NCBI GenBank assembly: GCA_026686845.1
Contig: JAIVEN010000016.1
Coordinates: 32,770,001 to 32,834,000 of the forward strand
Source: Adenanthera pavonina
Lineage: Eukaryota; Streptophyta; Magnoliopsida; Fabales; Fabaceae
Reading direction: 5' to 3'
Length of the DNA: 64,000 bases
Shown: one piece after another, positions 50,036-62,533 of the stretch
Numbering within the stretch: the stretch's first letter is position 1
How the letters are laid out: each line of letters opens with the position of its first letter
Notes under the pieces: generated by a model
What the model was told of the DNA's origin: nothing
Database searches by the model: none
Seen by the model: the letters and a program-made list of their open reading frames with translations, nothing else
Made by a program: the position numbers and the translations under genes

Positions 50036-50168
50036 TTTACCACTCTGAGAGCAATTGTAAAATGGGCTATGGAGTCCATTCAGGGTGTATGCATCAAATA
50101 CGATAAGGCGACCACCACTCTGAAGAGCTTGGCTTATCACTGCCTCTGTATCTGTATTCCTCCACTCA
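50036..50168 (-). pseudogene. Unidentified exon-like frame
   Basis: After an acceptor-like TTTATTTTAG, the minus strand encodes EWRNTDTEAVISQALQSGG, RLIVFDAYTLNGLHSPF and a few more residues to a stop (43 codons). Codon usage and composition look protein-like and differ from the surrounding AT-rich DNA. A loose resemblance to the 'FRQDADYLYITGCQQPGG' segment of ICP55 exists in spacing only and is not reliable. It shares strand with the neighbouring peptidase exons. Confidence 0.35.
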
Positions 50169-50417
50169 CTAAAATAAAAAAAGAAACTACGCTATTAATT
50201 AGCATGAACAAAGGGAAACGAGTTAGTTTTTAAGAGTAGTAACACCTGTTACAAATTGTTATGATTCGGTGTAAAGCAATGAAGAAGTACAATATAATGT
50301 TGTTGGTATACGTATGATCTTGTACCGTTTTCTTTTTAACGTCTAGAAACAGTTTTGTCACTAAGATTCTATTAAATTAGCTAAATCTCTCCTACTCACA
50401 AATAGCTACAGTCAACC

Positions 50418-50450
50418 CTCCCCTCCCCCCCCCCCCCCCCCAAAAAAAAT
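50418..50450. repeat. Poly-C / poly-A low-complexity tract
   Basis: A run of C, broken only by a T, is followed by A8 and T4. Its length should be treated cautiously, because such runs are error-prone in assemblies. Confidence 0.9.
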
Positions 50451-50553
50451 TTTGTATTTTCATATATTTTTTAGTGACATTGTATTTTCATATTACATAT
50501 TATAGAATAAAATAGTAGCCAATAATGCATTTGTTAGCCATAGTTTAAAGCAC

Positions 50554-50656
50554 CTGGCATGCAATTGATGCAGACTTCATTAACTCGATCTCTGAAGCTA
50601 ACTTTATCCACTGAAGCTGATGCGCATAAGTAGGTATCTGACCAGCATATTTGTAT
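50554..50656 (-). pseudogene. ICP55-like (Xaa-Pro aminopeptidase, M24) exon fragment
   Basis: An exon bounded by TTTTAG at 50657 and CAG/GTGC at 50554 encodes YAGQIPTYAHQLQWIK and, next, LASEIELMKSASIACQ. This matches the 'Y-H-EL-RWIKSPAELKLMRESASIACQ' segment just ahead of the catalytic domain in plant intermediate cleaving peptidase 55. That enzyme trims N-termini of imported mitochondrial proteins. Both splice sites are intact and the exon is open for 34 codons. No neighbouring catalytic exons are recognised within the window, so it is probably a gene fragment or a captured exon. Confidence 0.6.
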
Positions 50657-51029
50657 CTAAAATGTTAAAAATGATAAGTCAGCTTGCCAACTTATAAGCA
50701 AAGTTAATACACACATGACAACAATGCTTCTACTATGACTAATGGATAAGAGATTTTTAAAATAAATTATGAGGATTTTTATCATTCTATTTTTTTTTTT
50801 TTTTGTATTTTAGAAGACAAAATACTATTAAAAATCAGATGGGGCCTAGCAGAAACTGGAAAACAAAGTGACGCTACTAAATTTTACTGATACTTGAATC
50901 CACTTGAATAATGAATTCAAAATCACATTTAAAATAATCCATATATAGACAAAATGAACAAACTGATATGCTTCACATGACAAGGCAAAGTCCAACCAAC
51001 TGTGCGTCATATTTTAGATTGAAGAACTT
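50657..51029. other. Spacer before the tandem array
   Basis: No feature is recognised. It marks the left flank of the array, because homology to the repeat unit begins only at about 51030. Confidence 0.45.
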
Positions 51030-51093
51030 ATACTCATTTATTCCTAAATTGAATCAATAAATTTAATTTTCAGGTCAATAGATATATAGAGCA

Positions 51094-51190
51094 CACAAAC
51101 CTGATAAACTTACAAACATCCAATGCTTGTGACCATTAGGGGATAAAAACTTCCAATTTGCATCAAAGGCTGACACCCTAAATTAATCAT
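51094..51190 (+). pseudogene. Exon-like module, array copy 1 (most diverged)
   Basis: TTTTCAG is followed by GTCAATAGATATATAGAGCAC and the rest of the module, with an extra base that shifts the plus-strand frame and a TAG. On the minus strand the same stretch is open (FDANWKFLSPNGHKHWMF), flanked by AATTTAG and a good GTAAGTTT donor. The module might therefore be an exon of a minus-strand gene. It is the copy nearest the host-like flank and may resemble the progenitor. Confidence 0.35.
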
Positions 51191-54100
51191 AGTGTTACAT
51201 GTAATATCTCTATTTTTATATAGAATGCCATAAAACGCACGAAAAGATGAAAAAGAAAGTAAGACAGAGAAGTTGCATGCTTGATTCTTAGATGAAATTA
51301 ATTTCTCATATTGTTTCTAGAACAAGTTATGTTTGGTCTTTAATTGGAATTAATTTTTCATAATGTCTTAGATAAGAACTAATTCCAGAGCTTACCGTGA
51401 AAGGTATGCAATATACCATGTGAATGGAAGCTCGTCACAAACTGAGCACAATGGTATGAGTGCCGTGTCGCCAGGAGGTTTAGGTTGGAAGACAAACCAA
51501 TTTGAAAGTTATTGTGAATAGTCAAAAATAAATAATAAAAAAATTATAAGAAAATCCCCGAAAGAACCGGTAATTACATTTTAACCTGACTCAAAGGTAA
51601 AACAGTTATTTCCCAAATTAGAAGTAAAATATGAAAATTATATTTAAGTCTCAAGGGAAAAATACTAACATCATACAGTGTATAGAGAAATAGTGGAAAG
51701 GGAGAGCTATAAAAAAAGATAGCAACAGGCAAATACATTATTATTCCTAAGTAAAAGGAAAAATGTAACAATTATATTTTTGCCCCAAAGAATGAAAATT
51801 TTGTGCAAAGTGATCCTTGCAATAAAACAATTTATTCATTTTAGACCTTGGGTAAAATTACCAAAAAAGACCCCAAAAGTTTCTAAAACTGTAAATTTAC
51901 CTAGTCGAGCGCATTTTTTAGATTTTGAAAAATTATAGTCAAAGTGAAGCTTCTGATGAGCCTACCCCAATGGAATATAATATGAAATTTATTAAGATTA
52001 AAATAACATTTATTGGATAATTATGGTTTAATATTAGTATTTTACCCGATAAAAGTCAATTAGACTATAAGACAGGTAGAACAAATTCAAAGACACTAAA
52101 TAAACTTTGAAAGAATATATTTTGGGCTAAGATAATAATTTTAGTCCAAAAGGTTATGCTTATTTATTTCCAAATTGAATTAATGAATTTATTTTTCAAG
52201 TCAATAGATGTGCAAAGCACACAAACCTCAAACTTACAAACATCCAAAGCTTGCCACTATCAAGGATAAAAACTTCCTATCTGCATCAAAGGTTGACATC
52301 CTAAATTAATCATATTGTTACATGTAATATCTCTATTTTTGTATGGAATGCCATAAAATGCATGAAAAGATGGGAAATGAAGTAACATGGAGAAGTTGCA
52401 TGCTCGATCTTAGACGGAATTGATTTCCCATATTATTTTTAGAAAAAGTTATGTTTGGTCTTTAATTGAAATTGATTTTCCATAAGATCCCAAATAAGAA
52501 CTAATTCCAGAGTTTATCCCTGAAGGTATGCAATATAACACGTGAATGGAAGCTCGTCTCAAGCTGAGCGCAACAATTTGAGTGTTGGATCATCGGAAGC
52601 TTTAGGTTGAGAGATAGATCAATTTGAAAGTTAATGAGAATAGTAAAAAACAAATAATAAAAAAATTACAAGAAAGCTCCTGAAAGAACGGGTAATTACA
52701 TTTTACCTGACTCAAAGAGAAAATGGTCATTTCTTAGGTTAGAAGTAAAATGTAAAATTTACATTTAAATCTCAAGGGAAAAACTCTAACATCATAAAGT
52801 GTATAGAGAAATAGCAGAAACGGAGAGCCAAAGAAAGAGACAGCAAAGGGGAAAAATGTCATTTTTCCCAAGTAGATGGAAAAATGTAACAATTATACTT
52901 TTTTCCCAAAGAATGAGAATTCTATGCAAAACGATCCTTGGAATAAAGAATTTTATTCATTTTAGACCCATGGTAAAATTATGAAAAATGACTTGAAAGT
53001 TTCAAAAACTATCAATTGGCCCTAGATCAACGGCATTTTTGAAATTATGAAAAATTATAGTCAAAATGAAGCTCTTGATAAGCCTACCCCAATGGAATAC
53101 AATATGAAATTTATTAGCATCAAAATAATATATACTTGGTAGTTAGGGTTTAATATTAAGTTTTTACCTCATAAAAGTCAGTTTAAAGGTCAGAAAAAGC
53201 AGTATCAATTCAAAGACACTGAATGGACATTAATAGAATATATTTTGGGTTACAATAACAATTTTAGTCCAAAAGTTATGCTCATTTATTCCCAAATTGA
53301 ATCAATGAATTTATTTTTCTAGTCAATATTATTTATTCCTAAATTAATCATAGTGTTACATGTAATACCTCTATTTTTTTACGGAATGCCATAAAAAGCA
53401 CAAAAAGATAGGAGAGGAAGTGAGACAAAGAATTTACATGCTTGGTCCTTAGACGAAATTAATTTCCATTATTGTTTTTAGAAGAAGTTGTGTTTGGTCT
53501 TTAATTGAAACTAATTTTATATAAGGTCCTAAATAAGAACTGATGTCAAGGCTTGCACCGGAAGGTATGCAACATATCACGTGAATTGAAGCTCATCTCG
53601 AACTAAGTGCATCGGTATAAGTATTGCATCACTGGAGGTTTAGGTTGAGAGATAGACTAATTTAAAAGTTAATGTGAGTAGTAAAAACAAAACAATAAAA
53701 ATATAACAAGAAAGGTCCTAAAAGAATATGAAATTACGTTTTGACCTGGCTCATGGGTAAAATAGTCATTTCCCATATTAGAAGTAAATTGTGAAAATTA
53801 CATTTAAGTCTTAAGGGAAAAATGCCGACATCTTAAAGTGTATGGAGAAACAGCAAAAACAGAGAGCCACAGAAAGAGACAGCAAAGGGTTAAAACATCA
53901 TTTTTCCCACGTAGAAGGAAAAATGTGACAGATATGCAGAGCACCCAAACAGAATGGATTTTTATAGAATAAATTTTGGGTTAATATAATAATTTTAGTC
54001 CAAAAGTTATGCTCATTTATTTCTAAATTGATTCAACAAATTCATTTTTTAGGTAAATAGATATGCAGAGCATCCAAACCTCAAACTTGCAAACATCCAA

Positions 54101-54425
54101 TGCTTGCCACTATTGGGGGGATAAAAACTTCATATCTGCATCAAAGGTTGACACTCTGAATTAATCATAGTGTTATATATAATATCTCTATTTTTTTACG
54201 GAATGCCATAAAAAGCACAAAAAGATGGGAAAGCAAGTAAGACATAGAAGTTACTTGCTCCATCCTTAGAAGAAATAATTTCCCATGTTGTTTTTAGAAG
54301 AAGTTATGTTTAGTCTTTAACTAGAAATAATTTTCAATAAAGTTCTAAATAAGAACAAATTCAAAAGCATACCTTGGTAGGTATACAATATACCACATGA
54401 ATGGAAGCTCGTCCCGAGCTGAGCA

Positions 54426-56344
54426 TGTAACATCTAAATTTTGATGATTTTTTTTAATTCAGGTTGAGAGATTAACTGCATAATTGGAATTAAAAGAGCT
54501 TAAATATCTTATGTAAATCAAACTAAGGACTAAATTGTAAAGGATGATTAGGGACCAAATTGCAAAGAAAGTTGGATGGCATAATTGAAAATATTAATTC
54601 GTAGCAAAAAGACAAAAAAGGGGACATAGATGTCATTTTCTTAAACAAATTATCTGTTCAGTATTTGCTATGACTGGTTATAGGAAATGATTCAGGAAAA
54701 TTATCGTAAGAAATTATACTATAATAAGCAAATCCAAAAAATAGATATATTGGGTAGAAAATTAGTCTAAAGTTCCATAATCTGTAAATTAATAAAAATT
54801 AAAAAATAAGTCTAGATCAGGAAACTCAGATATATTATGGAATAAAAAGAGATACTAGATTTTTCTATAAAGTTTAAATAGCCATAGAATCAGTCTAATG
54901 AATATTGGGGCAAAGTCAGAGTCTGGGTCCAGTAAGACTGGATTGGTTTCTTAATAGGCCTAAAGTACTATCCATGGAGGCCCAGTAAAGGTGTAGAAAA
55001 CCCTAATAGGCCAGGGATGATTTTTGAAGGCCCAGAAGTATTATTGACAAGAATAATTCAAACCAGGTCAAAAAAGGATAAAGGACCCAACAAGCCCAAT
55101 TCACCTGATTTCCAAACTGATTAAATTATAGGTGATCCAGTAGACTATGAAATAATCAAGAATAAGTCCAAAATAATTTTAAGAGAGGAAAAATTAATTA
55201 GATAACAATTATGTGAAGAAATTAGATGTATGGAAGAGAAAAGAGGTGATGTAGTGCAATTTTTAGCCCTTTGATCAAAAATAAATCCAATGGATGGAGT
55301 TGCTTCTTGTCGCCTATAAATAAGCTCTTCCTCCCCTCCATTCTTCACACCAAATTCAAAAATTTTATCATCTATTAGTGAGAGAGTGAGTTATAGAGAG
55401 AAGGAGGAGGAGAGGAGAGGAAGGTTTGTAAGTTTAAGGTAACATCTTTTTCCTTTCTTGCATTTTATTTCTAAATGGTTGTTTAGATCTTGTATTTTTA
55501 TAATTGGTAGATAGAAAACATGTTTATGTTATGAATATGATGATGATGTTGGATCAAAATGGTGAAAGAATGATGAACATGCTATAAATTTTGCATAAAC
55601 AAGTATGAATATGTGAAGAGCATGATGAACATGCTAAAAGATGTATTTTGATCTTAAATGTTACCATGCCAAAATGAAATCATGTTTCTTGCAATTGTTT
55701 TTAAATATTATGCTATTAATGGGATTATGATGTTATTGGGATTTTCTTAAATCTCATCCCACCAAATATCTAACCATGATTAGGTTCAAATCATGGGAAA
55801 GGCAAGGATATAAAGGAGGATTTATGAAGAAATGTTTAGAAATATGAGGGATATTTTGGATGCTGATGTAATATCAAGTTTAATGACATTTTATGTTATA
55901 ATTATGTAAATTATGTATGACTCCTAGATAATGAATAAAAGTCTGTTTTGGATCAATTTAACATGTGTTATATGACTACTATTGAAAGTATGGCATTATG
56001 GAATTTTATGGAATGAAATTTGGAAAAATTAGAGCAAAATTGCAGTAAATTCATGAAATTTACTGTAGCAATTTGCCCAATAAAATTTCAAATTAATATT
56101 TTTTACTTATAGAATATTTTAAGAGATGAATTTATTAATTTGAACCACCCATAAATGATTTTTCTAGAATTAGTAGTGATTTTTCAAAGTTTAGCCAAAT
56201 TATTATAGTTACCAAATGAATAGTGACTTTTGGTAATTTTTTGAATTTTTCGAATTTGACCCAAATTTGCTTCCAAATGCATCTAATTAAAAACCAAACC
56301 ACCAAAGATGAATAGTAAATGGTTCCTAAGGTTAAAGTTTGACA
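54426..56344 (+). mobile_element. Solo gypsy LTR inside the array, TSD GAGCA
   Basis: It begins TGTAACATCTAAATTTTG and ends AAAGTTTGACA. It is flanked by GAGCA at 54421-54425 and 56345-56349. Removing it restores the normal unit phrase 'CTGAGCACAATGG'. The length is 1919 bp and it belongs to a different LTR family from the array. A TATA-like CCTATAAATAAGC near 55312 and a stem TGGGATTT-TCTT-AAATCTCA at 55737-55756 are present. It must be younger than the array unit it interrupts. Confidence 0.9.
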
Positions 56345-57098
56345 GAGCACAATGGTAAGAGAATTATGTTCCTGGGAAGTTCAGGTTAAGAGATAGACCA
56401 ATTTGAAATTTAATGTGAATAGTAAAATAGAAATAATAAAAAAATACAAGAAAGTTCCCAAAAGAATGGGTAATTACATTTTAACCAAGCTCGAAGGTAA
56501 AACGATCATTTCCCATATTAGAAGTAAAATGTGAAAATTACATTTAAACCTCAAGAGAAAAATGATGACATCATAAAGTGTACAGTTTCAAAAACCGAAA
56601 ATGGAGAGCCACAAAACGAGACAACGAAGGGCAAAAACATCATTTTCCCAAGCAAAAGGAAAAATATAACAATTATATTTTAGCCGCAACGAATGAGAAT
56701 TCTATGCACAATGATCCTTGGAATAAAAAATTGTATACATTTTAGTCCCCAGTAACTTACAAAAAAGGACCTGAAAGTTTTGAAAACTGTAAATTATCCC
56801 CAGGTCAAGGGCTTTTTGTAATTATGGAAATTTTGAGTGAAAATGAAGCTCTTGATGAGCCTAGCCCAATGGAATATAGTATAAAATTTATTAAGATCAA
56901 AATAATATTCATTGGGTAATTATACTTTAATATTAATATTTTACCTGATAAAAGTCAATTTTGATAACAGAAAAGGTAGTACCAATTCAAAGATACTGAA
57001 TGGACTCTGATAGAATAAATTTTGGGCTAAGATAATAATTTTAGTCCAAAAGTTATGCTCTTTTATTCCCAAATTGATTCAACAAATTCATTTTTTAG

Positions 57099-57191
57099 GT
57101 CAATAGATATGCAGAGCACCCAAACCTCAAACTTGCAAACATCCAATGCTTGCCACTATTGGGGGATAAAAACTTCCTATTTGTATCAAAG
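57099..57191 (+). other. Exon-like module, open copy
   Basis: The 93 nt after TTTTTTAG encode VNRYAEHPNLKLANIQCL, then PLLGDKNFLFVSK, followed by GTTGAC, a possible donor. The frame is open for 31 codons. I do not recognise the protein family; the composition would suit a helical repeat protein, but that is a guess. No neighbouring exons are found in the unit. Confidence 0.4.
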
Positions 57192-58230
57192 GTTGACACT
57201 CTAAATTAATCATAGTGTTACAAGTAATATCTCTATTTTTTCATGGAATGCCATAAAATGCACGAAAAGATGGGAAAAGAAGTAAGACGTAGAAGTTACT
57301 TGTTTGGTCCTTAGACAGAATTAATTTTGCATATTGTTTTTAGAAGAAGTTATGATTGGTCTTTAATTAGAAATAATTTTTCATAAGGTTCAAAATAATT
57401 TTCCATAATAATTTTCCAGAGCATATCCCGGAAGGCATGCAATATACCACATGAGTGGAAGCTCATCTCAAGCTGAGCACAACGGTATGAGTATTGTATC
57501 ACTGCAAAGTTTAGGTTGAGAGATAAACCAATTTGAAATTTATTATGAATAGTAAAAATAAATAATAAAAAAATTACAAGAAAGTTCCCAAATAAATGGT
57601 AATTACATTTTGACCCCGCTCATAGGTAAAATAGTTATTTCTCAGATTAGAAGTAAGATGTGAAAATTACATTTAAACCTCAAGGGAAAAATGCTAACAT
57701 CATGAAGTATAAAGAGAAATAGCGAAAATGGAGAGTCAAAGAAATAAATAGTATAGGGTAAAAACGTCATTTTCCCCAAAGTTGAAGGAAAAATGGAACA
57801 ATTATGATTTTTCCCCAAAAAAAAAAGAATTCTATGTATAATGAACCTTAGAATAAAGAATTTTATTCATTTTAGTCCCTCGATAAGGTTATGAAAAAGT
57901 ACCCAAAAGTTCTAAAAAATATAAATTGTCCACAGGTTAAGGGCTTTTCAAAATTATGAAATATTAAGGTGAAAATGAAGCTCTTTATGAGACTAACCCA
58001 GTGGAATATTGTATGAAATTTATTAAGATCAAAATAATATTTATTTGACAATTACGGTTTAATATTAATATTTTACCTGATAAAAGTCAGTTTAAACTGT
58101 AGAAAAGGGAATACTAATTCAAAGATACTGAATGGACTTTGATAGAATATATTTTGGGCTAAGATAATAATTTTAGTCCAAAAGTTATGCTCATTTATTC
58201 CCAAATTGAATCAATAAATTCATTTTTCAG

Positions 58231-58323
58231 GTTAATAGATATGCAGAGCACCCAAACCTCAAACTTGCAAACATCCAATTCGTGCCACTATTGGGGGACA
58301 AAAACATCTTATCTGCATCAAAG
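58231..58323 (+). other. Exon-like module, open copy
   Basis: It has the same 93-nt module after TTTTTCAG, open, with changes CL to FV and F to I late in the peptide. Acceptor and GT are retained. Confidence 0.4.
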
Positions 58324-60466
58324 GTTGACACCCTAAATTAATCATAATGTTTCATTTAATATCTCTATTTTTTTTTTTTGCAGAATGTGATAAAACGCAC
58401 GAAATGATTGGAAAAGAAGCAAGACGGAGAAGTTACATGCTCGGTCGTTAGACAAAATCAATCTCCCATATTGTTTTTAGAGGAAGTTATAATTGGTCTT
58501 TAATTGAAATAAATTTTTCATAAGATCCTAAATAAGAACTAATTCCAGAGCATACCTGAGAAAGTATGCAATATAGCACATGAATAGAAGCTCGTCTCAA
58601 GTTGAGCACAATAGTATGAGTATAATGTAGCCGGGAAGTTTAGGTTAAAAGATAGACCAATTTGAAATTTAATATGTATAGTAAAAAGAAATAATAAAAA
58701 AAATTACAAAAAAGTTACTAAAAGAATGGGTAATTTTGTTTGGACTTGGTTCAAAGGTAAAATAGTTCATTTTCATATTAGAGGTAAAATGTGAAAATTA
58801 CATTTATACCTCAAGGGAAAAACACTGACATCCTAAAGTGTATAAAGAAGCACCAAAAATGAAGAGCCACAGAAAGAGACAGCAAAGGGCAAAAACATCA
58901 TTTTTCCCAAGCAAAAGAAAAATCTAACAATTAGGTTTTTGCCCCAAAGAAGGAGAATTCTATGCACAGTGAACCTTAGAATAAAAAATTTTATTCATTG
59001 TAGTCCCCCGGTGAAATTACAAAAAGGACCCAATAGTTTAAAAAACTGTAAATTGTCCTTGGGGTAGGGACTTTTTGAAACTATTGAAAATTTTACTGAA
59101 AATGAAGCTCTTGATGAGCCTAGCTAAGTGGAATATGGTATAAAATTTATTAACATCAAAATAATATTTATTGGGTAATTACAGTTTAATATTAATATTT
59201 TACCTGATAAAAATCAGTTTAGAATGCAGAAAAGGCAATACCAATTCAAATACACTTAAAGGATTTTGATAAAATATATTTTGGGCTACGATAATAATTT
59301 TAGTCCAAAAGTTATGCTCTTTTATTCCCAAATTGAATCAATGAATTTATTTTTCAGGTCAATAGATATGTAGAGCACCCAAACCTCAAACTTGCAAACA
59401 TCCAATGCTGCCACTATTGGGGGATAAAAACTTCCTTTCTGTATCAAAGGTTGACGCCCTAAATTAATCATAGTATTACATTTAATATCTCTATTTTTTT
59501 ACAAAATGCCATAAAACGCATGAAAAGAATGGAAAAGAAGTAACACGGAGAAGTTGCATGCTTGTTCCTTAGACAGAATCATTCTCCCATATTGTTTTTA
59601 GAAGAAGTTATGATTGGTCTTTGATTGGAATAAATTTTCCTTATGGCTCTAAATAAGAACTAATTCCAAAGCATACACCGGAAGATATGCAATATACTAT
59701 ATGAATGGAAGCTCGTCTCAAGTACAACGGTATGAGTATTGCATCTTCGGGAGGTTTAGGTAGAGAGATAGACTAATTCAAAATTTAATGTGTATAGCAA
59801 AAAAGAAATAATAAAAAATTACAAGAAATTCCCTAAAGTATGGGTAATTACGTTTTGACCCGACTCAAAGGTAAAATGATCATTTCCCAGATTAGAAGTG
59901 AAATGTGAAAATTACATTTAAGTCTCAAGGGAAAAATGCTGACATCATAAAGTATACGGAGAAACACCGAAAACGGAGAGCCACAAAAAGAGATAGCAAA
60001 AAACCATCATTTTTCCCAAACAGAACAAAAATCTAACAGTCATATTTTTGGTCCAAAGAATGAGAATTCTATGTACAATGATCCTTGGAATAAAGAATTT
60101 TATTCATTTTAGTTGCCCGGTAAATTACAAAAAAGGACCTGAAAGTTTTGAAAATTGTAAATTATCCCCAAGTCAAGGGCTTTTTGAAATTATGGAAAAT
60201 TCGAGTGAAAATGAAGCTCTTGATGAGCCTAGCCCAGTGGAATATAATATAAAATTTATGAAGATCAAAATAATATTTATTAGGCAATTACAATTTAATA
60301 TTAATATTTTACTCGATAAAAGTGAGTTTAGACTGCAGAAAATGCAGTACCAATTCAAAGACACTAAAAGGATTTTGATTGAATATATTTTGGGCTAATA
60401 TAATAATTTTCGACAAAAAGTTACGCTCATTTATTCCCAAATTGAATCAATGAATTCATTTTTTAG

Positions 60467-60559
60467 GTCCATAGATATGTAGAGCACCCAAACTTCAAAC
60501 TTGCAAACATACAACGCCTTCCACTATTGGGGGATAAAAAGTTCCTATCTGCATCAACG
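60467..60559 (+). other. Exon-like module, open copy
   Basis: The 93-nt module follows TTTTTTAG, open as VHRYVEHPNFKLANIQRL then PLLGDKKFLSAST. Acceptor and GT are retained. Confidence 0.4.
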
Positions 60560-62533
60560 GTTGATGCCCTAAATTAATCATAGTGTTACATATAATATCT
60601 CTATTTTTTTACAAAATTTCATAAAATACACGAAAAAATGGGAAGGGAAGTAAGATGGAAAAGTTGCATGCTCAATCTTAAGACTGGATTAATTTTCCAC
60701 ATTATTTTTAGAAGTTATGTTTGGTCTTTAATTGGAAATATTTTTCCTTAATGTCCTAAACAAGAACTAATTCAAGAGCATACCCCAGAAGGTATGCAAT
60801 ATACCATGTGAATAAACTCATCTCAATCTAAGCACAACGGTATGATTATTACGTTAACGGAAGGTTTATGTTGAGAGATAGATCAATTTGGAAGTTAATG
60901 TGAATAGTAAAGAAGAATAATAAAAAAATTACAAGAAAGTTCTTGAAAGATTGGCCAATTACAGTTCAACCCAGCTCAGAGGTAAAACGATCATTTCCCA
61001 GATTAGAAGTAAAATGTAAAAATTAAATTTAAACCTTAAGGGGAAAATGCTGACATCATAAAGTGTATAGAGAAACACAAAAAACGGAGAGCCATAGAAA
61101 GAGAAAGCAAAGGACAAAAATGTCATTTTTCCCAAGCAGAAGGAAAAATGTAACAATTATATTTTTGCCTCAAAGAAAGAGAATTCTCTGCCCATTTATC
61201 CATGGAATAAAGAATTTTATTCATTTTAGTCCCCAAGTAAAATTATGAAAAAGGACCCCAAAAGTTTCAAAAACTGTAAATTGTCCCTTGGCCAAGGGCA
61301 CTTTTGAAATTATGAAAAATTATAATGAAAATGAGGCTCTTGATTAGCCTAGCCCAGTGGAATACAATATGAAATTTATTAAGATTAAAATAATTATATT
61401 GGGCAACTAGGGTTTAATATTAATATTTTACACGATAAAAGTCAGTTTAGACTGTAGAAAAGATAGTACTAATTCAAAGACACTAAATGGACTTTGATAG
61501 AATATATTTTGGGCTAAGATAATAATTTTTGACGAAAAGTTTGGCTCATTTTTTTCTCAAATTGAATCAATGAATTTATTTTTCAGGTCAATAGATATGC
61601 AGAGCACACAAATCTCAAACTTGCAAACATCTAGTGCTTACCACACTATTGGAGGATAAAAACTTTCTATCTGCATCAACGGTTGACGCCTTAAATTAAT
61701 CATAGCGCTACATGTAATATCTCTATTTTTTTTTTAAAATTCCATAAAATGCGCAAAAAGATGGGAAAGGAAGTAAGACGTAGAAGTTGCGTACTTGGTC
61801 CTTAGGCGGAATTAATTTCCCATATTGTTTCTAGAAAAAGTTATGTTTTGACCTGAAATTATAAAAAGAAAAAATGAAAATTACAAGAAAGTTTCTAAAG
61901 AAGGTAATTATGTTTTTACCCAGCTTAAAGGTATAACCATAATTTCCCTTATTAGAAGTAAAATGTGAAAATTACAATTAAGTCTCAAGGGAAAAAGCTG
62001 ACATCATGAAGTGTTTAGAGAAACAGCGAAAATGGGGAGCCATAGAAAGAGGCTGCAAAGTGCAAAAACATCATTTTTTCCCAAGGAGAAGGAAAAATGT
62101 AACAATTATATTTTGCCCCCAATGAATTAGAATTCTATGCACAATGATCCTTGGAATAAAGAATTTTATTCATTTTAGTCCCCAGGTAAAATTATGAAAA
62201 ATGACCTGAAAGTTTCACAAACTATAAATTGCCCTTGGCCAAGGGCTTTTTGAAATTATGAAAAATTATAGTGAAAATGAGGCTCTTGATGAGCCTAGCC
62301 CAGTGGAATACAATATAAAATTTATTAAGATCAAAATAATCATAGTGGGCAATTAGGCTAAAATATATTAATATTTTACCCGATAAAAGTCAGTTTAGAC
62401 TGCATAAAAGGCAGTACAAATTCAAAGACATTGAATGGACTTTGATAGAATATATTTTAGGCTAAGATAATAATTTTAGTCCAAAAGTTATGCTCATTTA
62501 CTCCCAAATTGAATCAATGAATTTATTTTTCAG

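Noticed and set aside
50036..50168. Assignment of EWRNTDTEAVISQALQSGG to the N-terminal part of ICP55
   Set aside because: Only spacing and a few residues agree, and on the minus strand it would lie downstream of the more C-terminal ICP55-like exon, which is the wrong order.
52799..61248. Repeated ~60-codon frames beginning MYRE... in several array units
   Set aside because: They recur because the LTR-derived unit recurs. They differ by frameshifts between units and lack any domain, so they are not conserved genes.
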